Assembly: GCA_013339895.1 (NCBI GenBank)
Contig: JABACO010000005.1
Span: forward strand, 248,001-312,000
From: Ephydatia muelleri
Taxonomy: Eukaryota > Porifera > Demospongiae > Spongillida > Spongillidae
Reading direction: 5' to 3'
DNA: 64,000 nucleotides
The stretch's first letter is position 1; every line of letters begins with the position of its first letter. The notes beneath the pieces are model-generated. The model did not search any database, was not told the origin of the DNA, and was given only the letters and a program-made list of their open reading frames with translations. The position numbers and the translations under genes were made by a program. This document shows positions 21,830-33,341 of the stretch, in pieces.

Positions 21830-22160
21830 ATGACAAAAGCGGCGTTCCTAAAAACTAGTTTAAGGACGCTCCAATAGCCTAGACATAAATAATACAACTC
21901 ACCTACAATGACAACCAGGCCAAACAAGGGGAGGTAAGCTTCTCGTTATGAGAAAGAGCCCTTCCAAGCTACCTGGTTATCTCCCGCTCATTTGGCGGCA
22001 AAAGGGGCTTGAATTCATTCAATTTACTTAACGTAACCAATGAGTCCGATCACATGACCGAGTCCCATAGCTGAGGACGCTGCATGCGAAAAGGCACACT
22101 GATCACATGAACAAGTTGCAATATAATTGCATGCAAGGCCTCGACACAATGTGCTATTGC
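21830..22160. other. Gap without recognised gene
   Basis: No gene seen. GAGGACGCTGCATGC and TTAAGGACGCTCC-type sequences flank this stretch, but no clear inverted termini could be defined. Confidence 0.3.
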
Positions 22161-22164
22161 TGTA

Positions 22165-22835
22165 ATGGATGCAAGAGATACAAACAGAAAGTGCTACGAT
22201 ACAACTTACAAGCTAGTTGTTGTAAGCCGTACGGATCAACAGAGCATGCGTGCGACTGCCAAGGAGTTTGGGATTGACGAGAAGCAGGTGCGGGTATGGT
22301 GCCGTCAAAAGCCTGAACTGATGAAAATGTGTGCTGAAGGACGTGGGAAACGAAAGCGGTGTAGTGGTGGTGGGATGAGACCTTTGTATAGTGTACAATA
22401 AACAAGAAGAAGCTATTGCACAGCGAATACTGCATCTGCGGGAATTGCATCTGCGTGTATTGCGGAAAGACATTATAACGTTTTTGCAAAAGAGGCAATC
22501 ACGGATCCAATTATAATTTAACGTTTCATGCGAGCGCTGGGTGAGTTGCTCGTTTCATGAAGCGCTGGGGATTTGTCATACGGCAAAAAAATTCAGTAGG
22601 ACAACACCCGCCCCAGGAAAAACTAATTTTGTTAAGAACATACGGGAGCGACATCACTTACCGCAACACTGTATAGGTAACATGGACGAGACAGCCATAT
22701 GGGCCGACATGTCAACCATAGCCGTAAGAGGCAGTAAGTCCGTGCCAATTTTAACAACAGGGCACGAGAAACAGCGCATAACCGTTCACAGCAAAAAACA
22801 TTTTGATGCATGTCACTAGAAATCAATAATAGCTC
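22165..22835 (+). pseudogene. Pogo/Tigger-type transposase fragment
   Basis: The N-terminal helix-turn-helix (CENPB-type) is seen in 22165-22390: YDTTYKLVVVSRTD, SMRATAKEFGIDEKQVRVWC. The start of the DDE catalytic domain is in 22600-22820: HCIGNMDETAIWADM (first catalytic Asp), RGSKSVPILTTGHEKQRITV. At least two frameshifts lie between the parts. The sequence ends after VHSKKHFDACH, so the second and third catalytic acidic residues are absent. Confidence 0.8.
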
Positions 22836-23640
22836 AACGTACTTAAGGCCTGGTACCCGTGTTTTCATTGATTTATTGCGTGAATTTTGTGCATTATGTT
22901 CCTTTTGTTTTGTCTAGATAGAAGCACAGGACTTCACACCAAGATGCAGTTTCTGATTCGCCAAGCTTTCTAATATCAAAGAGTGTGTGTTTGAAATCTT
23001 TAACTCTCATCTTGTCAGTAAAATAAGGCTTTTTAGTACGAGCGGTCTAAAGCACTTCTACGGGTTAGGCGGAGCACTGAACTCTAGCGCTTAAGCACTT
23101 AAAAGGCTTTATTTTGAAGAGACTCTTCTGAACTATCTCACTTTGAGTGCTGCTTGTAGTCTTATGTTTCCGTTTTGATACGTGTCAACAAAATAGTGTG
23201 AAAAATGTGAAATTGATTATTAAAAGTTCTTACTTTTTCATGTTATAACATGGTGTATGCACGCGATCATCAAGCAGGACCCAACACATTTTAGTATAAT
23301 CCCTATCAAGTGGTTTAGTAGCACTTTTATTGCTAGTAACAAGATTTTAAACCTCCGCCTTTTTTCAAAACTATACTGATGTCCTTTATGAAGCCATTTC
23401 AAGCGGCTGCATATCACGTGATGCGTGATATTTTTCGCGGTACCGCGTACTCCTGCATGCATGCAGCTGTGCATCCGTGATCCGTGAAAGTGAAATAGAC
23501 GCACGAAGATACAGAGATAGCAATTGTTTACGAACAGCCTTCATCCACATAAACATATTCATCGAACATGTGAGCACCAATTATCGATCTACAAGTTTGC
23601 TTTAAACTTCCGCCCTGTGTTTACAACCAGCCGAAGGTGT
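22836..23640. other. Gap without recognised gene
   Basis: AT-rich. Weak frames on the minus strand near 23238-23580 show no family features. Confidence 0.35.
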
Positions 23641-23689
23641 CAGCCCTACAACACAAACAATAATTGAACAGCCAGAAGTATATGTATTC

Positions 23690-23990
23690 GCACACAACTC
23701 TAGTAGCGTTGAAGATCAAGCTGCAATTATCAGAGACAGAGTAGAGTGCCTGCACAGCCTCAGTGAACCAATTCTGGCATTGCAGTTAATGACACCCTAA
23801 GGTTCTTCACAGGCGATCATCCAGCCAAGCAATTTGAGAGAGGAACACAAGTTGGTGGGGTTTACAAGTGTGGAGGATGTGGGTGTCGTTCAGACTTGAT
23901 TGACGACCAAGCTCATGCACTGGCCTGCAGAACGAGATCAACAGAAGAGCTGCAGTGCATAGCTTTGAAAGGAGTACTAGGAAGGGTGCC
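23690..23990 (+). pseudogene. 5' exon part of multicopy gene family B
   Basis: Frames encode DQAAIIRDRVECLHSLSE, then after a one-base shift NDTLRFFTGDHPAKQFERGT and GGVYKCGGCGCRSDLIDD, with the cysteine pair typical of this repeated family. It lies directly left of the foldback at 23998. The rest of the same protein resumes at about 26488, so about 2.5 kb of other DNA separates the two halves. Function unknown; the family is probably carried by a transposon. Confidence 0.55.
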
Positions 23991-23997
23991 TTGTATC

Positions 23998-24271
23998 ACA
24001 AGTAAATAAAAACATTCTCTAACGAGAAAGTTGTTGGTATATAGGATTGACCAATGGTGGTGTAAAAAGCACGGAAACAAGAGTGACAGAAAAATTGAAA
24101 TAGGCCTATATTTAGCCCATTACTCAGGCATGTACTGTAATAACGTTAGTGTGCTAAATATAGGCCTATTTCAATTTTTCTGTCACTCTTGTTTCCGTGC
24201 TTTTTACACCACCATTGGTCAATCCTATATACCAACAACTTTCTCGTTAGAGAATGTTTTTATTTACTTGT
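23998..24271. repeat. Perfect foldback MITE, 119-bp arms (family A)
   Basis: Bases 23998-24116 and 24153-24271 are perfect inverted copies separated by 36 bases. Outer ends read ACAAGTAAATAAAAACATTC. Perfect identity over 119 bp implies a recent origin or gene conversion. A diverged end of the same family is at 1-50. Confidence 0.93.
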
Positions 24272-24495
24272 TTCATTAGTTTTTTCCCCTGTCGTAGTAG
24301 CGCGTCATTAAATGTTGTCACAAATTCATTTTAATTTTCGAAGGGAGGGAGGTTAATAATTGAAATTATAAGTATATGAGTTTTTAATGTACTGTTCCCC
24401 TGGCTTGTCTTCTTCCTCTCCCCAAGCCTCGTCTCTGACCTCGGCAGCCTGGTTCACGCCATGGGAGTGATGGTGGGGGCACTGGTACCAATACT

Positions 24496-24690
24496 GTAGC
24501 GGTGCTCCTGCTGCTTCTGCTGCTGCTGTTGGCGGTGAGGGCAGCCCTGCTGCTGGTGGCGGTGAGGGCAGCTCTGCTGCTGGTGGCGGTGAGGGCAGCT
24601 CTGCTGCTGGTGGCGGTGAGGGCAGCTCTGCTGCTGGTGGCAGTGGGGGCAGCGCTGCTACTGCTGGCGGCGGATGGTAGGGGGGCAGCA
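24496..24690. repeat. 30-bp minisatellite (GCTGCTGGTGGCGGTGAGGG)
   Basis: About five to six tandem copies of a 30-bp unit. Both strands are open because 30 is a multiple of three, giving Leu/Ala-rich or Ser/Pro-rich frames. I do not regard these as genes. Confidence 0.8.
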
Positions 24691-24789
24691 CTGCATCTGA
24701 CAGAGAGTATAGAAACAAAGTGCAAGGATTTAGTGTTTACCTTTTTCGTTCTCAGCAAGCAAATTGCACTATTTGGCAGGTGAGTCACT

Positions 24790-25490
24790 TTTATACATGA
24801 AAAGCCTTTACATGTGTGCTGGCTGTGCTATAATTCTATTGGTCCAATTTCATTGGTACATCACCAATTGGTCTACATATTCATGACCTCACAGATAAGG
24901 GGGAGTGGTTGTGTGTGTGTGTGGTGTGTGTGTGTGGTATGTGTGTGTGTTGCCAGCTGTGCTAAAATTCTATTGGTCCAATTTTATCTCTATTCACTGG
25001 ATTGGTCTGCATAACTCATGACCCCCAAAGGTGCCATTGTGCTGAAATTGGAGGAAGTTGTTCATGCTCCAAATTAAAAGGCGTTAACAATGTTTACATG
25101 GGATGAATGGACATTTGGGTCAAATGCTACTTCTTCACTAGTGAGCTTGCTACACTCACTTGTACATTTCTATTTCAAGGGGTGCATGGTATCCTTATCT
25201 CTATCCCCTATCTCCTCTGCCACTACACACCTACCATTGGTCTACTGTTTTCAGTGGCAAATGCAATTAAATTCATGCACAGTTGCAGGCGGCTGCCGTT
25301 GTACATCAGATAAGGAAGCCTTTTTGTACATCAGATTAAGGAGACAGGTCACAAAGGACAGTACACAACAGTTGGGTCACCATGCATGCTTTACATGTGA
25401 AGTGAATGGTTTTGTGCAGATCCCTTACATGCGTGCTGTACACATGTTGCATGCACATCTTCCTATAGCTTTTTAATGCTAGTGCAATAC
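24790..25490. other. Gap without recognised gene
   Basis: Contains a short TG-rich stretch (24908-24955) and a duplicated GCTGTGCTATAATTCTATTGG-like segment (near 24825 and 24957). No protein family was recognised. Confidence 0.4.
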
Positions 25491-25494
25491 AACG

Positions 25495-25965
25495 CCATGA
25501 CATACCTTTGGGTGGTAGTGGTAGTTCGGTGACCCCTGCGATACCGCTTCCTCTCGGCAGCACGTTTAGCCAATCGGACAGCGGGGTCATTCCAATACCG
25601 ATTCCTTTCAGATGTCTTAATGGCAGCTGAATTGTCCTCGTATTTCTGCCTTTTAGCAGCGCGGTTCTCCTCGACGTCCTCTTGATATCGCTACCTTTTA
25701 GCAGCACGGTTGTCCTCGACGTCCTCTTGATATCGCTGCCTTTTAGCAGCACGGTTCTCATCGAGGTCTAGGTGATATCGCTGCCTTTTAGCAGATTGCT
25801 TAGATTCAATATCTGCGTTGTAGCTGTCGCGTACAGAGGCCTTTTTCTTCTCGGGATCAGCCTTGTAGCGCGCTAGGGCTTTAGCCTTGTTTTCTTGTGA
25901 TAAAATATCGTCTTGCTTTTGAAGGTATTCCGCTCGTTGCTTAGATCTCTTCTTTCAATTACGCG
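25495..25965 (-). pseudogene. Arg/Lys-rich tandem-repeat protein fragment
   Basis: One minus-strand frame reads RSKQRAEYLQKQDDILSQEN, KALARYKADPEKKKASVRDS, then three copies of a KRQRYxxDVExNRAA unit, then KTSERNRYWNDPAVRLAK. A single TAG interrupts the repeats near 25693 (in place of CAG). Short repeats of the RYxxxxEKKKAA type occur at the start of multicopy repeat-borne proteins in sponges and cnidarians. It may be the N-terminal exon of such a gene. No catalytic domain is visible. Confidence 0.5.
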
Positions 25966-26465
25966 AAGGCCACTAGCCAAAGTATTAAACTGCGATAGGA
26001 ACATCAAATAAATTTCGTGCAGGTCGGAGTAAAATAACTTCATTAATCAACAATAAACCAAATAAACTTCTGCAATAACTTCATATCCTATATAGAACTT
26101 GCTACCGGTATGAGGTACTTCTCTTTCTAGGTGTCTATATGACCTTAAAGGGCACCGTGCAGGTGAATTCTGAAGATATTGGTGCTATTGCCGTTCTTCT
26201 AAACCGTTTGTAGCTCGTGTTATACCTTCCTAAGGAAGAAGAAGAAGACGACCAAGAATTATTTTGGGACTGGGGACGAGAAAAAGGAATTCGTTTGTTT
26301 CTTTAAAAGCACACCGTTTTATGACACGGAACAAACGTAGAACTGTAGATCTTTGAGTTCTCGTTCCATCGCGACAAAGAGATACGCGATCCGTTTCTCC
26401 GTTGTCCCTCCAGACGCGAGTGAAGTTTTTTTAATGATATTCATCAATCCTCAATCAATCCTATA
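25966..26465. other. Gap without recognised gene
   Basis: No coding sequence seen. It lies between the minus-strand repeat protein fragment and the resumption of family B. Confidence 0.3.
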
Positions 26466-26487
26466 TTGAACCTGCTGCCGCAGGTTC

Positions 26488-28230
26488 AGATAAAACCCCT
26501 GTATGTGAGAGACCTCTCCATAGCCGAAATACGACAAGAACTTCGTGCAAGAGGTGTGGCCAATGTTGATCGCCTACGAGAAGAATTACAGCCATTCTCC
26601 AGGATATGCTTAAAGGTGTACAGAGGGTACCTTCATTGCTACTTCTCAAACCAGACCAGAAACTCTGCAATCTCAATCTACAAAACTATTGCGAGCCCAT
26701 GCATGACATCAAAGGTCATCTACTTAACCTGTTTGAAGAGTTGCCATCAATCCTTCCAGCATCAGTAAAAGCAATCTGTGAGACCTGCATCAACATCTGC
26801 TTGGGAAAGGAGAAAAAGAGTGCTGCTGATTTAAGAGCTACAGTAATACGTCTGCACATGATAGTAATGCATGTGATGCAAATTAATGCTTTGCTACAGT
26901 CAATAGTAATAGCAAGTGAAATTCTATATGCACCAGACAGCGAACGCTGTCCGAAATTGCTACTCCGATTGTACAACAACTTGTAGCTTCATCACCAGTT
27001 ATGCTATGATCTATTTCAGAAGTTTACATCAAGAAGCAAATTTTTTGCCTTTATTTGCATTCCCTTGAGCAAACATGCTGCAGAACAATATGAGCTAATG
27101 TGTCTAAAATCAATAAATGCTGAGAGTCAGGAAGGGATGTTTGGGCAATGTCGTAGGATAGCAGAACGAACCACCAACAGACACCCTGACAACATCATAA
27201 CACAAATCATGATTAGGACACAATGTAAACATCCTATTTATAAAAAAACTCGATGCTCAAACAGTATTGTTAGAAAGGCAGCCGCAGGGTTACCTGACTT
27301 TAGTGGCACTACCATCCCATTTGAACTACCAGACAAGTACAAGGACAGCTGGCAAGCTCACCTTCAACAAATCAGACCCTTTTTGGTTTATGGAAGAAAT
27401 ATCTGGTGGAGTGCAACTGAGGAAGCTTATGTATTCAAGGATGGCCACAGTAATCCTGAATTTCAGTCTCACCTTTTTCACTTTCGTGAAACAGACCTTT
27501 CCCAAGTGCATGACCAACAGCACGAATGCTGGGAGACAATAGTACAGAATGGAATTGAATTACCAGCCACATCAATTAAAATATACTCTCAGGATGGAGA
27601 ATATACAGCAACACATGAAGTTACAGACCATTTAGATGCAGCTCACAGAGAAGAACACATCACTTGTTCTGATCACACAACCAGCAGTGGTAGCAATAAC
27701 CCTGCCTTGAACATAGAAAACAAACAAACGGAACAACCTACACATGAGACTGAAGCAGGATCTTTGAAAACCAATATTGTGGAAAACATGGATGAAGCTG
27801 AATGGTGTACATGTAAATTCTTAAGTGACAGTGACCAGTCAACTCAAGACTCGGCAACACTGAAGACTGCCTTCTGCCACCTGTGTACAATGTTGAAACA
27901 AAATTGTGCAAAGCCATAATCAAATGCATCAACATCGATAAAAATATCAAGGAACTTGACACCCTAAGAAAGTATTTGAAGACTCAAAAACAGCAGAAAC
28001 ATGACAAACAGTACAATGAAGATATGAAGAAGTATAGACAGCTACTGGCAAAGGTAAAAAGAAAAATCGTATTTATACACAGTGAACACCAAAAGTCAAT
28101 TACTGAATATGAGAAGGTCTTTTTTGCAACAACAGGAAGAATGCCTTCCAAAGATGAAGAAATATGGGTAGCCCTGGTGGGAAAGAACTATGCTAGCAAT
28201 TTGCTGCAGATGTGGGAAGAAGATATTTAA
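26488..28230 (+). pseudogene. Main part of multicopy gene family B (repeat-borne, unknown function)
   Basis: Segments in order: KPLYVRDLSIAEIRQELRAR (26490), a shift near 26600, LNLQNYCEPMHDIKGHLLNL and FEELPS (26680-26760), then a block ending ERCPKLLLRLYNN. From 27065 an 855-base frame starts with HAAEQYELMCLKSINAESQE, followed by RRIAERTTNRHPDNII. A last frame (27883-28230) ends in an alpha-helical, lysine-rich tail with WVALVGKNYASNLLQMW. The N-terminal half lies at 23690-23990. A second partial copy is at 28765-29190. Multiple copies and frameshifts point to a transposon-borne gene, but no DDE or other catalytic motif was identified. Confidence 0.55.
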
Positions 28231-28312
28231 TTGATCTGTCTCTGTTGTATCACAAATCTTTAAATGCATTACATGTACATAAAGATTAGTCAATAGCAAT
28301 AATGATCTTAGC

Positions 28313-28665
28313 ACACTGGTAACATCACACCAGCCACTCCCACATACACACTGGAACCATCACACTACTCCCACTTACACACAATCACACCACTCCCACC
28401 TATCCACTGGTTCCATCACACCACTCCCACCTACACACTGGAACCATCACAACACTCCCACCTATACACTGGAACCATCACAACATACATCACAACACTC
28501 CCACCTACACACTGGAACCATCACACCACTCCCACCTACACACTGGAACCATCACAACACTTGTACCTACATACTGGTACCATCACTCCCTCTACACCAC
28601 TCCCTCTACACATCACTCTCCTCTACACACCACTCCCCTCTACACACCACTCCCATCAGAAGATA
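28313..28665. repeat. CACTCCCACCTACACACTGG minisatellite
   Basis: About ten imperfect copies of a roughly 30-bp unit built from CACACTGGAACCATCACA and CACTCCCACCTA. It lies between the two copies of family B. Confidence 0.8.
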
Positions 28666-28764
28666 TACGGTGAGTGTGGTGAAGTGTAAGGGGAGGCATA
28701 CATGCCCTAGTCTGATACGGTACAGTGGGCATATATACGCAGCACAAAAGCACTATACGTACCT

Positions 28765-29190
28765 GACCTGTCTGTAACAGACATCCGCAAAGAACTTGGT
28801 GCCAGAGGCTGGGACTGCAGTGGGAAAAGAAGACCACAACTACAAGATGAACTTCAAGGTATCCTACAGGAGTACCATCACTAATCCATTTACACCCTGA
28901 AGAGCAGTTAGTCGATCTGAATCTTCAACACTACACCGTGGTCGACTGCGAGCCTTTACATGACACAAAAGACCATCTTCTGAACTTGTTTCAAGAGCTT
29001 CCAAGTGTTCTTCCCAACAAGATCAAGGAGAAATGTGAAATCCGCATCAATTTATGCCTAAGAAAAGAGAAAAAAAGCACAGCAGATCTTCGAGCAGCAC
29101 TAATACAGATATTCCTTATTGTCAATGCAGGCTGGAGAATACAGATGCATCTGCAGTCAGCAGTAATATGTTGTGAAATATTGTAGGCTA
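28765..29190 (+). pseudogene. Second partial copy of family B
   Basis: Encodes VPDLSVTDIRKELGARGWD, then LNLQHYTVVDCEPLHDTKDH, LLNLFQELPSVLP and KEKKSTADLRAALIQIF. It parallels 26490-26930, with stops and shifts. Only this middle block of the family is present, and it ends where the 150-bp minisatellite begins. Confidence 0.6.
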
Positions 29191-29219
29191 GTGACAATGA
29201 GCATTGCCCAAAACTCCTC

Positions 29220-30560
29220 CATGTCCGAAGCCACACCTACATCCAGGTGATATTCACAACAAAACACCAGACACTAGGCAAACCTCAAGTCGGATGACTT
29301 TCACAATCACAAGTGTTGTTATATAGTCGTTAACTATATAACAACACTTGGATACACCACCAGATTTGCTTTGAACTTTTCAATGTACTTCAGTACCCGT
29401 AATATAATGGGAGCCAAAACAATCCCACACATGAATGAGAAAATATTTTACATAGTGTGTACATGAATAACATGACACTGTCTAGACCATATATGGTCAC
29501 AACACAGAAACATGAGACTTTGACAAAAATGACACCATGGATACAAGGCAAACCTGATCCATGTCTGATGATGCTCACATTCGCACACAAAGTGGCCTTG
29601 GTCACAAGTCATTGCTCCAAAAGAAGGGCAGTCCGAAGCCACACCTACATCCAGGTGATATGCACAACAAACCACCAGACACCATGGATACTAGGCAAAC
29701 CTCATATCGGATGACTTTCACATTCACACACAGAGTGGGCTTGGTCACAGTCATTGCTCCAACAGAAGGGCAGTCCAAAGCCACACGCACATCCAGGTAA
29801 TATTCTAATTCAAAGACAACAAAACACCAGAAACCATGGATACTAGGCAAACCTCAAGTCGGATGATTCTGACATTCGCACACAGAGTGGGCTTGGTCAC
29901 AGTAATTGCTCCAACAGAAGGGCAGTCCGAAGCCACACCTACATCCAGATGATATTCTAATTCAAAGACAACAAAACACCTGACACCATGGATACTAGGC
30001 AAACCTCCAGTCGGATGACTCTCACATTTGCACACAGAGTGGGCTTGGTCACAGTCATTGCTCCAACAGAAGGGCAGTCCGAAGCCACACCTACATCCAG
30101 GTGATAATCACAACAAAACACCAGACACTATGGATACTAGGCAAACCTCAAGTCGGATGACTCTCACATTCGCACACAGAGTGGGCTTGGTCACAGTCAT
30201 TGCTCCAATAGAAGGGCAGTCCGAAGCCACACCTACATCCAGGTGATATTCTAATTCAAAGACAACAAACACCAGACACCATGGATACTAGGCAAACCTC
30301 AAGTCGGATGACTCTCACATTCGCACACAGAGAGGGCTTGGTCACAGTCATTGCTCCAACAGAAGGGCAGTCCGAAGGCACACCTACATCCAGGTGATAT
30401 TCACAACAAAACACCAGACACCATGGATACTAGGCAAACCTCAAGTCGGATGACTTTCACATTCGCACACAGAGTGGGCTTGGTCACAGTCATTGCTCCA
30501 ACAGAAGGGCAGTCCGAAGCCACACCTACATCCAGGTGATATTCACAACACAACACCAGA
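29220..30560. repeat. ~150-bp minisatellite, about eight to nine units
   Basis: Each unit contains GGATACTAGGCAAACCTCAA, GTCGGATGACT, CACACAGAGTGGGCTTGG and ACACCTACATCCAGGTGATA. The GGATAC block recurs at about 29540, 29687, 29839, 29991, 30133, 30284 and 30426, with spacings of 142-152 bp. The array directly continues the end of the second family B copy. Confidence 0.9.
29310..29350. repeat. 17-bp perfect palindrome (stem-loop)
   Basis: CAAGTGTTGTTATATAG at 29310-29326 is complementary to 29334-29350, with a 7-base loop. It interrupts the first unit of the 150-bp array. Confidence 0.9.
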
Positions 30561-31370
30561 CACATCGGGATTTACCGGTATTCTAATTTAAACACTCACA
30601 TCATGGCGCATGAAGAGATAGTACAAAGTACATAGATGCTAATCTACGTACGTTTACTTCCTAATAGTGCATACACTGTACGTGAGCGGAATGCATACAC
30701 GCCTAGGATGATTAGCACCTCGCGCGCCATGCATGAATTGTTTCTTGCGTGGAAGTTCATCGATGCGGATGTAGTCAAAAATGGTATACTGTACTATAGA
30801 CTGGTCAATACTCACCAACGTGTAAGCTTGCTGTCTTCTAATATCGCTAAACTTACAGTAAGGGCGCTTGGATCGTTTTCAAAAGTTTACTCACGTGCTT
30901 CTCACATGTTTAACAATAATTCAATTATATATATACACGGGTGTTTGCGGCCATATATTTTGTGGACAGTAGGTTTATAACCCGAAATATTGAAATGATT
31001 ACGTATTCCCTTAGCAACGTCCTAGACAACCAGAGCCAAGAAACGTGAGCCCCCTGTACAAAAACAGGAATTATACCAGCGCCATTTAAAGCTTCCAAAC
31101 AAAAGAAGCATCATCTTTCTACATACACTGCGTTTCTCTTGTCACAGTTTTGACGCTACGGCAAGTTATGGCTCTTGAAAGCGGGTAATCCTCGACGTAC
31201 CTGTCCACTTTGAAGTAAGTTTTCCACGCTCCCGACCCGTAGAAAGTTTTGATTCAAGCTAAATCTTAGAGATAACAGAAGGTACTAACTTATTCGATTA
31301 TCTGCGTGTAGCCGACGTTTTGGGGGCTAGAGATGCATATTGCTGAAATTTAACGGTATCAAAATTTTAC
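30561..31370. other. Gap without recognised gene
   Basis: No family resemblance seen. A 114-codon frame starts at 30636 but has no recognisable features. Confidence 0.35.
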
Positions 31371-31374
31371 TCTT

Positions 31375-32526
31375 TTGGGGGGAGTGATCGCTGCCACATT
31401 TTGTGGAGCTATTGAAAGCAGGTGCTCCATAATCAAGGACAGTCTTTCGACTGGGTCATGTACCGAATGGTACGTACGTTGCAAGGAGTTAAACCTGGCA
31501 TGGATGGATTCTGCTCCTTGCTCCCTCAGAAGACCAAATCCAACGTATGTTCTTTTTGCCTATGGCACTGTATGTTCTTCCAGCATGTGCATTTTTAATG
31601 TTATAGAGCAGTCTGGGAAGGAACTCCTAAAGTGCTCCATGAGCTGGGCCGTTATAGTTTCTATTGGATTATGTACAGTTATTTCATACATGTACTTGTA
31701 CATGCATGCACGTTAAAAGCATACCTAGCTCCTCTTCAATGAAATTGTTATCATATATTCAGTGGCACTGGCCTAGCAGGGTGAAGATGTTTGTAAACTT
31801 CATGCATGCCTCTGTTGCTGGTGTTATTAGTGTAGGGCACTTAGTTGTTGCAACCTCTACGATGGAGGTGCACAAACGCTTCATGTTTGCTGGCTAAATA
31901 GTGTATGAGTTACAACAACTGAACTAAATTTAGATAATTCTAACCTGCAGTGTCTTGTGGATGTGGTTACCACAAACACACCACCAAAGTATTGCTGCCG
32001 CTGCACCTTGAAGGATTGGAGGGCTTCATCCAATCCCTTCACAAATGGACCATCATGAAGGGCAAACTCCTTGCTAGTAACTTTGGTGGTCTTAGCTATT
32101 TCCATATCCTGTGTTAGGGTGTTATAATCAGTGTTTGCTTAATCCTTACCATTTTCTCCACAGACTGCGTCCTGTCCAGGGCATGCCTGATAAGGATCTC
32201 CGTAACAGGGCTGTCCTCCCCATATGCCACCACTATGTACGTGACAGCTCCTCTAAAGCTGCCAAGGAGTCTTGGGCTTCAGCCAGCATAGCCTTGGCCA
32301 CCTGCAGCTTGTACAGCACTTCAGTGTACTTTGTGAATGAGGATGAGCTGCTGCTTTCTTCCTGGTATGTGTACGCCAACTGCAAGTCAAACTGGTGGCT
32401 AGTGTCCTCCAGCAGCCTGAACAGCTTCATGAAGACACCCTGTGTCATATGCAGCCCTGGTATATAGCCTAAGAAGCGGCCACACACTCTGCATCGCTCT
32501 TTGACTTTCTTTGCGTGTATCTCCAT
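31375..32526 (-). pseudogene. Multicopy gene family C fragment (spliced, unknown function)
   Basis: Minus-strand exon 32526 to about 32164 encodes a CRVCG zinc-type start, YKLQVAKAMLAEAQDSLAAL, and YIVVAYGEDSPVTEILI, then ATG/GTAAGG. The next exon (about 32110-31940) encodes EFALHDGPFVKGLDEALQSF and VQRQQYFGGVFV, with a one-base shift near its end. Further blocks read KRLCTSIVEVATTKCPTL (about 31880), CSITLKMHMLEEHTVP (about 31590) and GFGLLREQGAESIHARFNSL with LSIAPQNVAA (about 31540-31400). These are hallmarks of a large repeated family in sponges and corals, probably transposon-borne. No function is claimed. Confidence 0.55.
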
Positions 32527-33341
32527 TCTAAAATACTGAAATTATTCATACAAACTGCTGCCTTATTCTGGGGGACTGCTGCCTTATTCTGGGGTTAAAA
32601 AAAAGTCCACTATTTATGAGCGATATGTATATACTCTCCTATGTGTGCTGATCATAATATTAGTCGCTTACAGATTTCTACGGGTCGGTTGGTCCGCAAA
32701 GAGCGCTCAAGTACACCCCATCTTTTCCCGCCATAATTACATTGATGTGGAAACGGGCTGCGCAGAACCATTCATAATAAATGTAGTCCTTGTGCAATTA
32801 TGGCTTATGTATAGCTGTGGTAGAGTGTTTTCATGAGCATTTTCTCTCCTCGGAATGTCATAAGACGAGTGTGATATGTGCTCGCAAAAACAGACATCAG
32901 ATGCGGCTAGATATTTTTTTGGTAGCTCATACTAAATTACTTAATTATCCAACCTACTGTCCGGCCGCAAACACCCACAGTGCAAAAAGTTTGTTATACG
33001 ACACTGTATACTATAGCGTATATTCGAATATAAGCAGCAATATAAGCTGTCTGCGTATTGAACATTATAAGCAAATGCGTATACTGCAATATAGTCAGTC
33101 ACGTGCGGTTTCTGGTATCTTAGCAAACCTTTGAATTTCATTAATGTTACACGCTTTGGTTAACCGCGCACTATCGTAATTTGGGCTTTGACCTTCCGTA
33201 AACCAGTCCTCCGCCCCCCCCCCCCCCCATCCCCCCTCCCCCCTTTGCATCTGCTTGATTATAAAACTTTTCTTCGCACATATAAGTGGTACAACACCAA
33301 ACACAAACACCATAGTGCCTTAAGACAGCGGTTCCCAAGTA

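Noticed and set aside
24353..24788. Pro/Ser/Ala-rich and Leu-rich frames on both strands
   Set aside because: 30-bp minisatellite, a multiple of three, keeps frames open by arithmetic.
29448..30539. Repeated 60-85 codon frames in the 150-bp array
   Set aside because: Each is a copy of the same satellite unit in whichever phase lacks a stop; no conserved protein across units.
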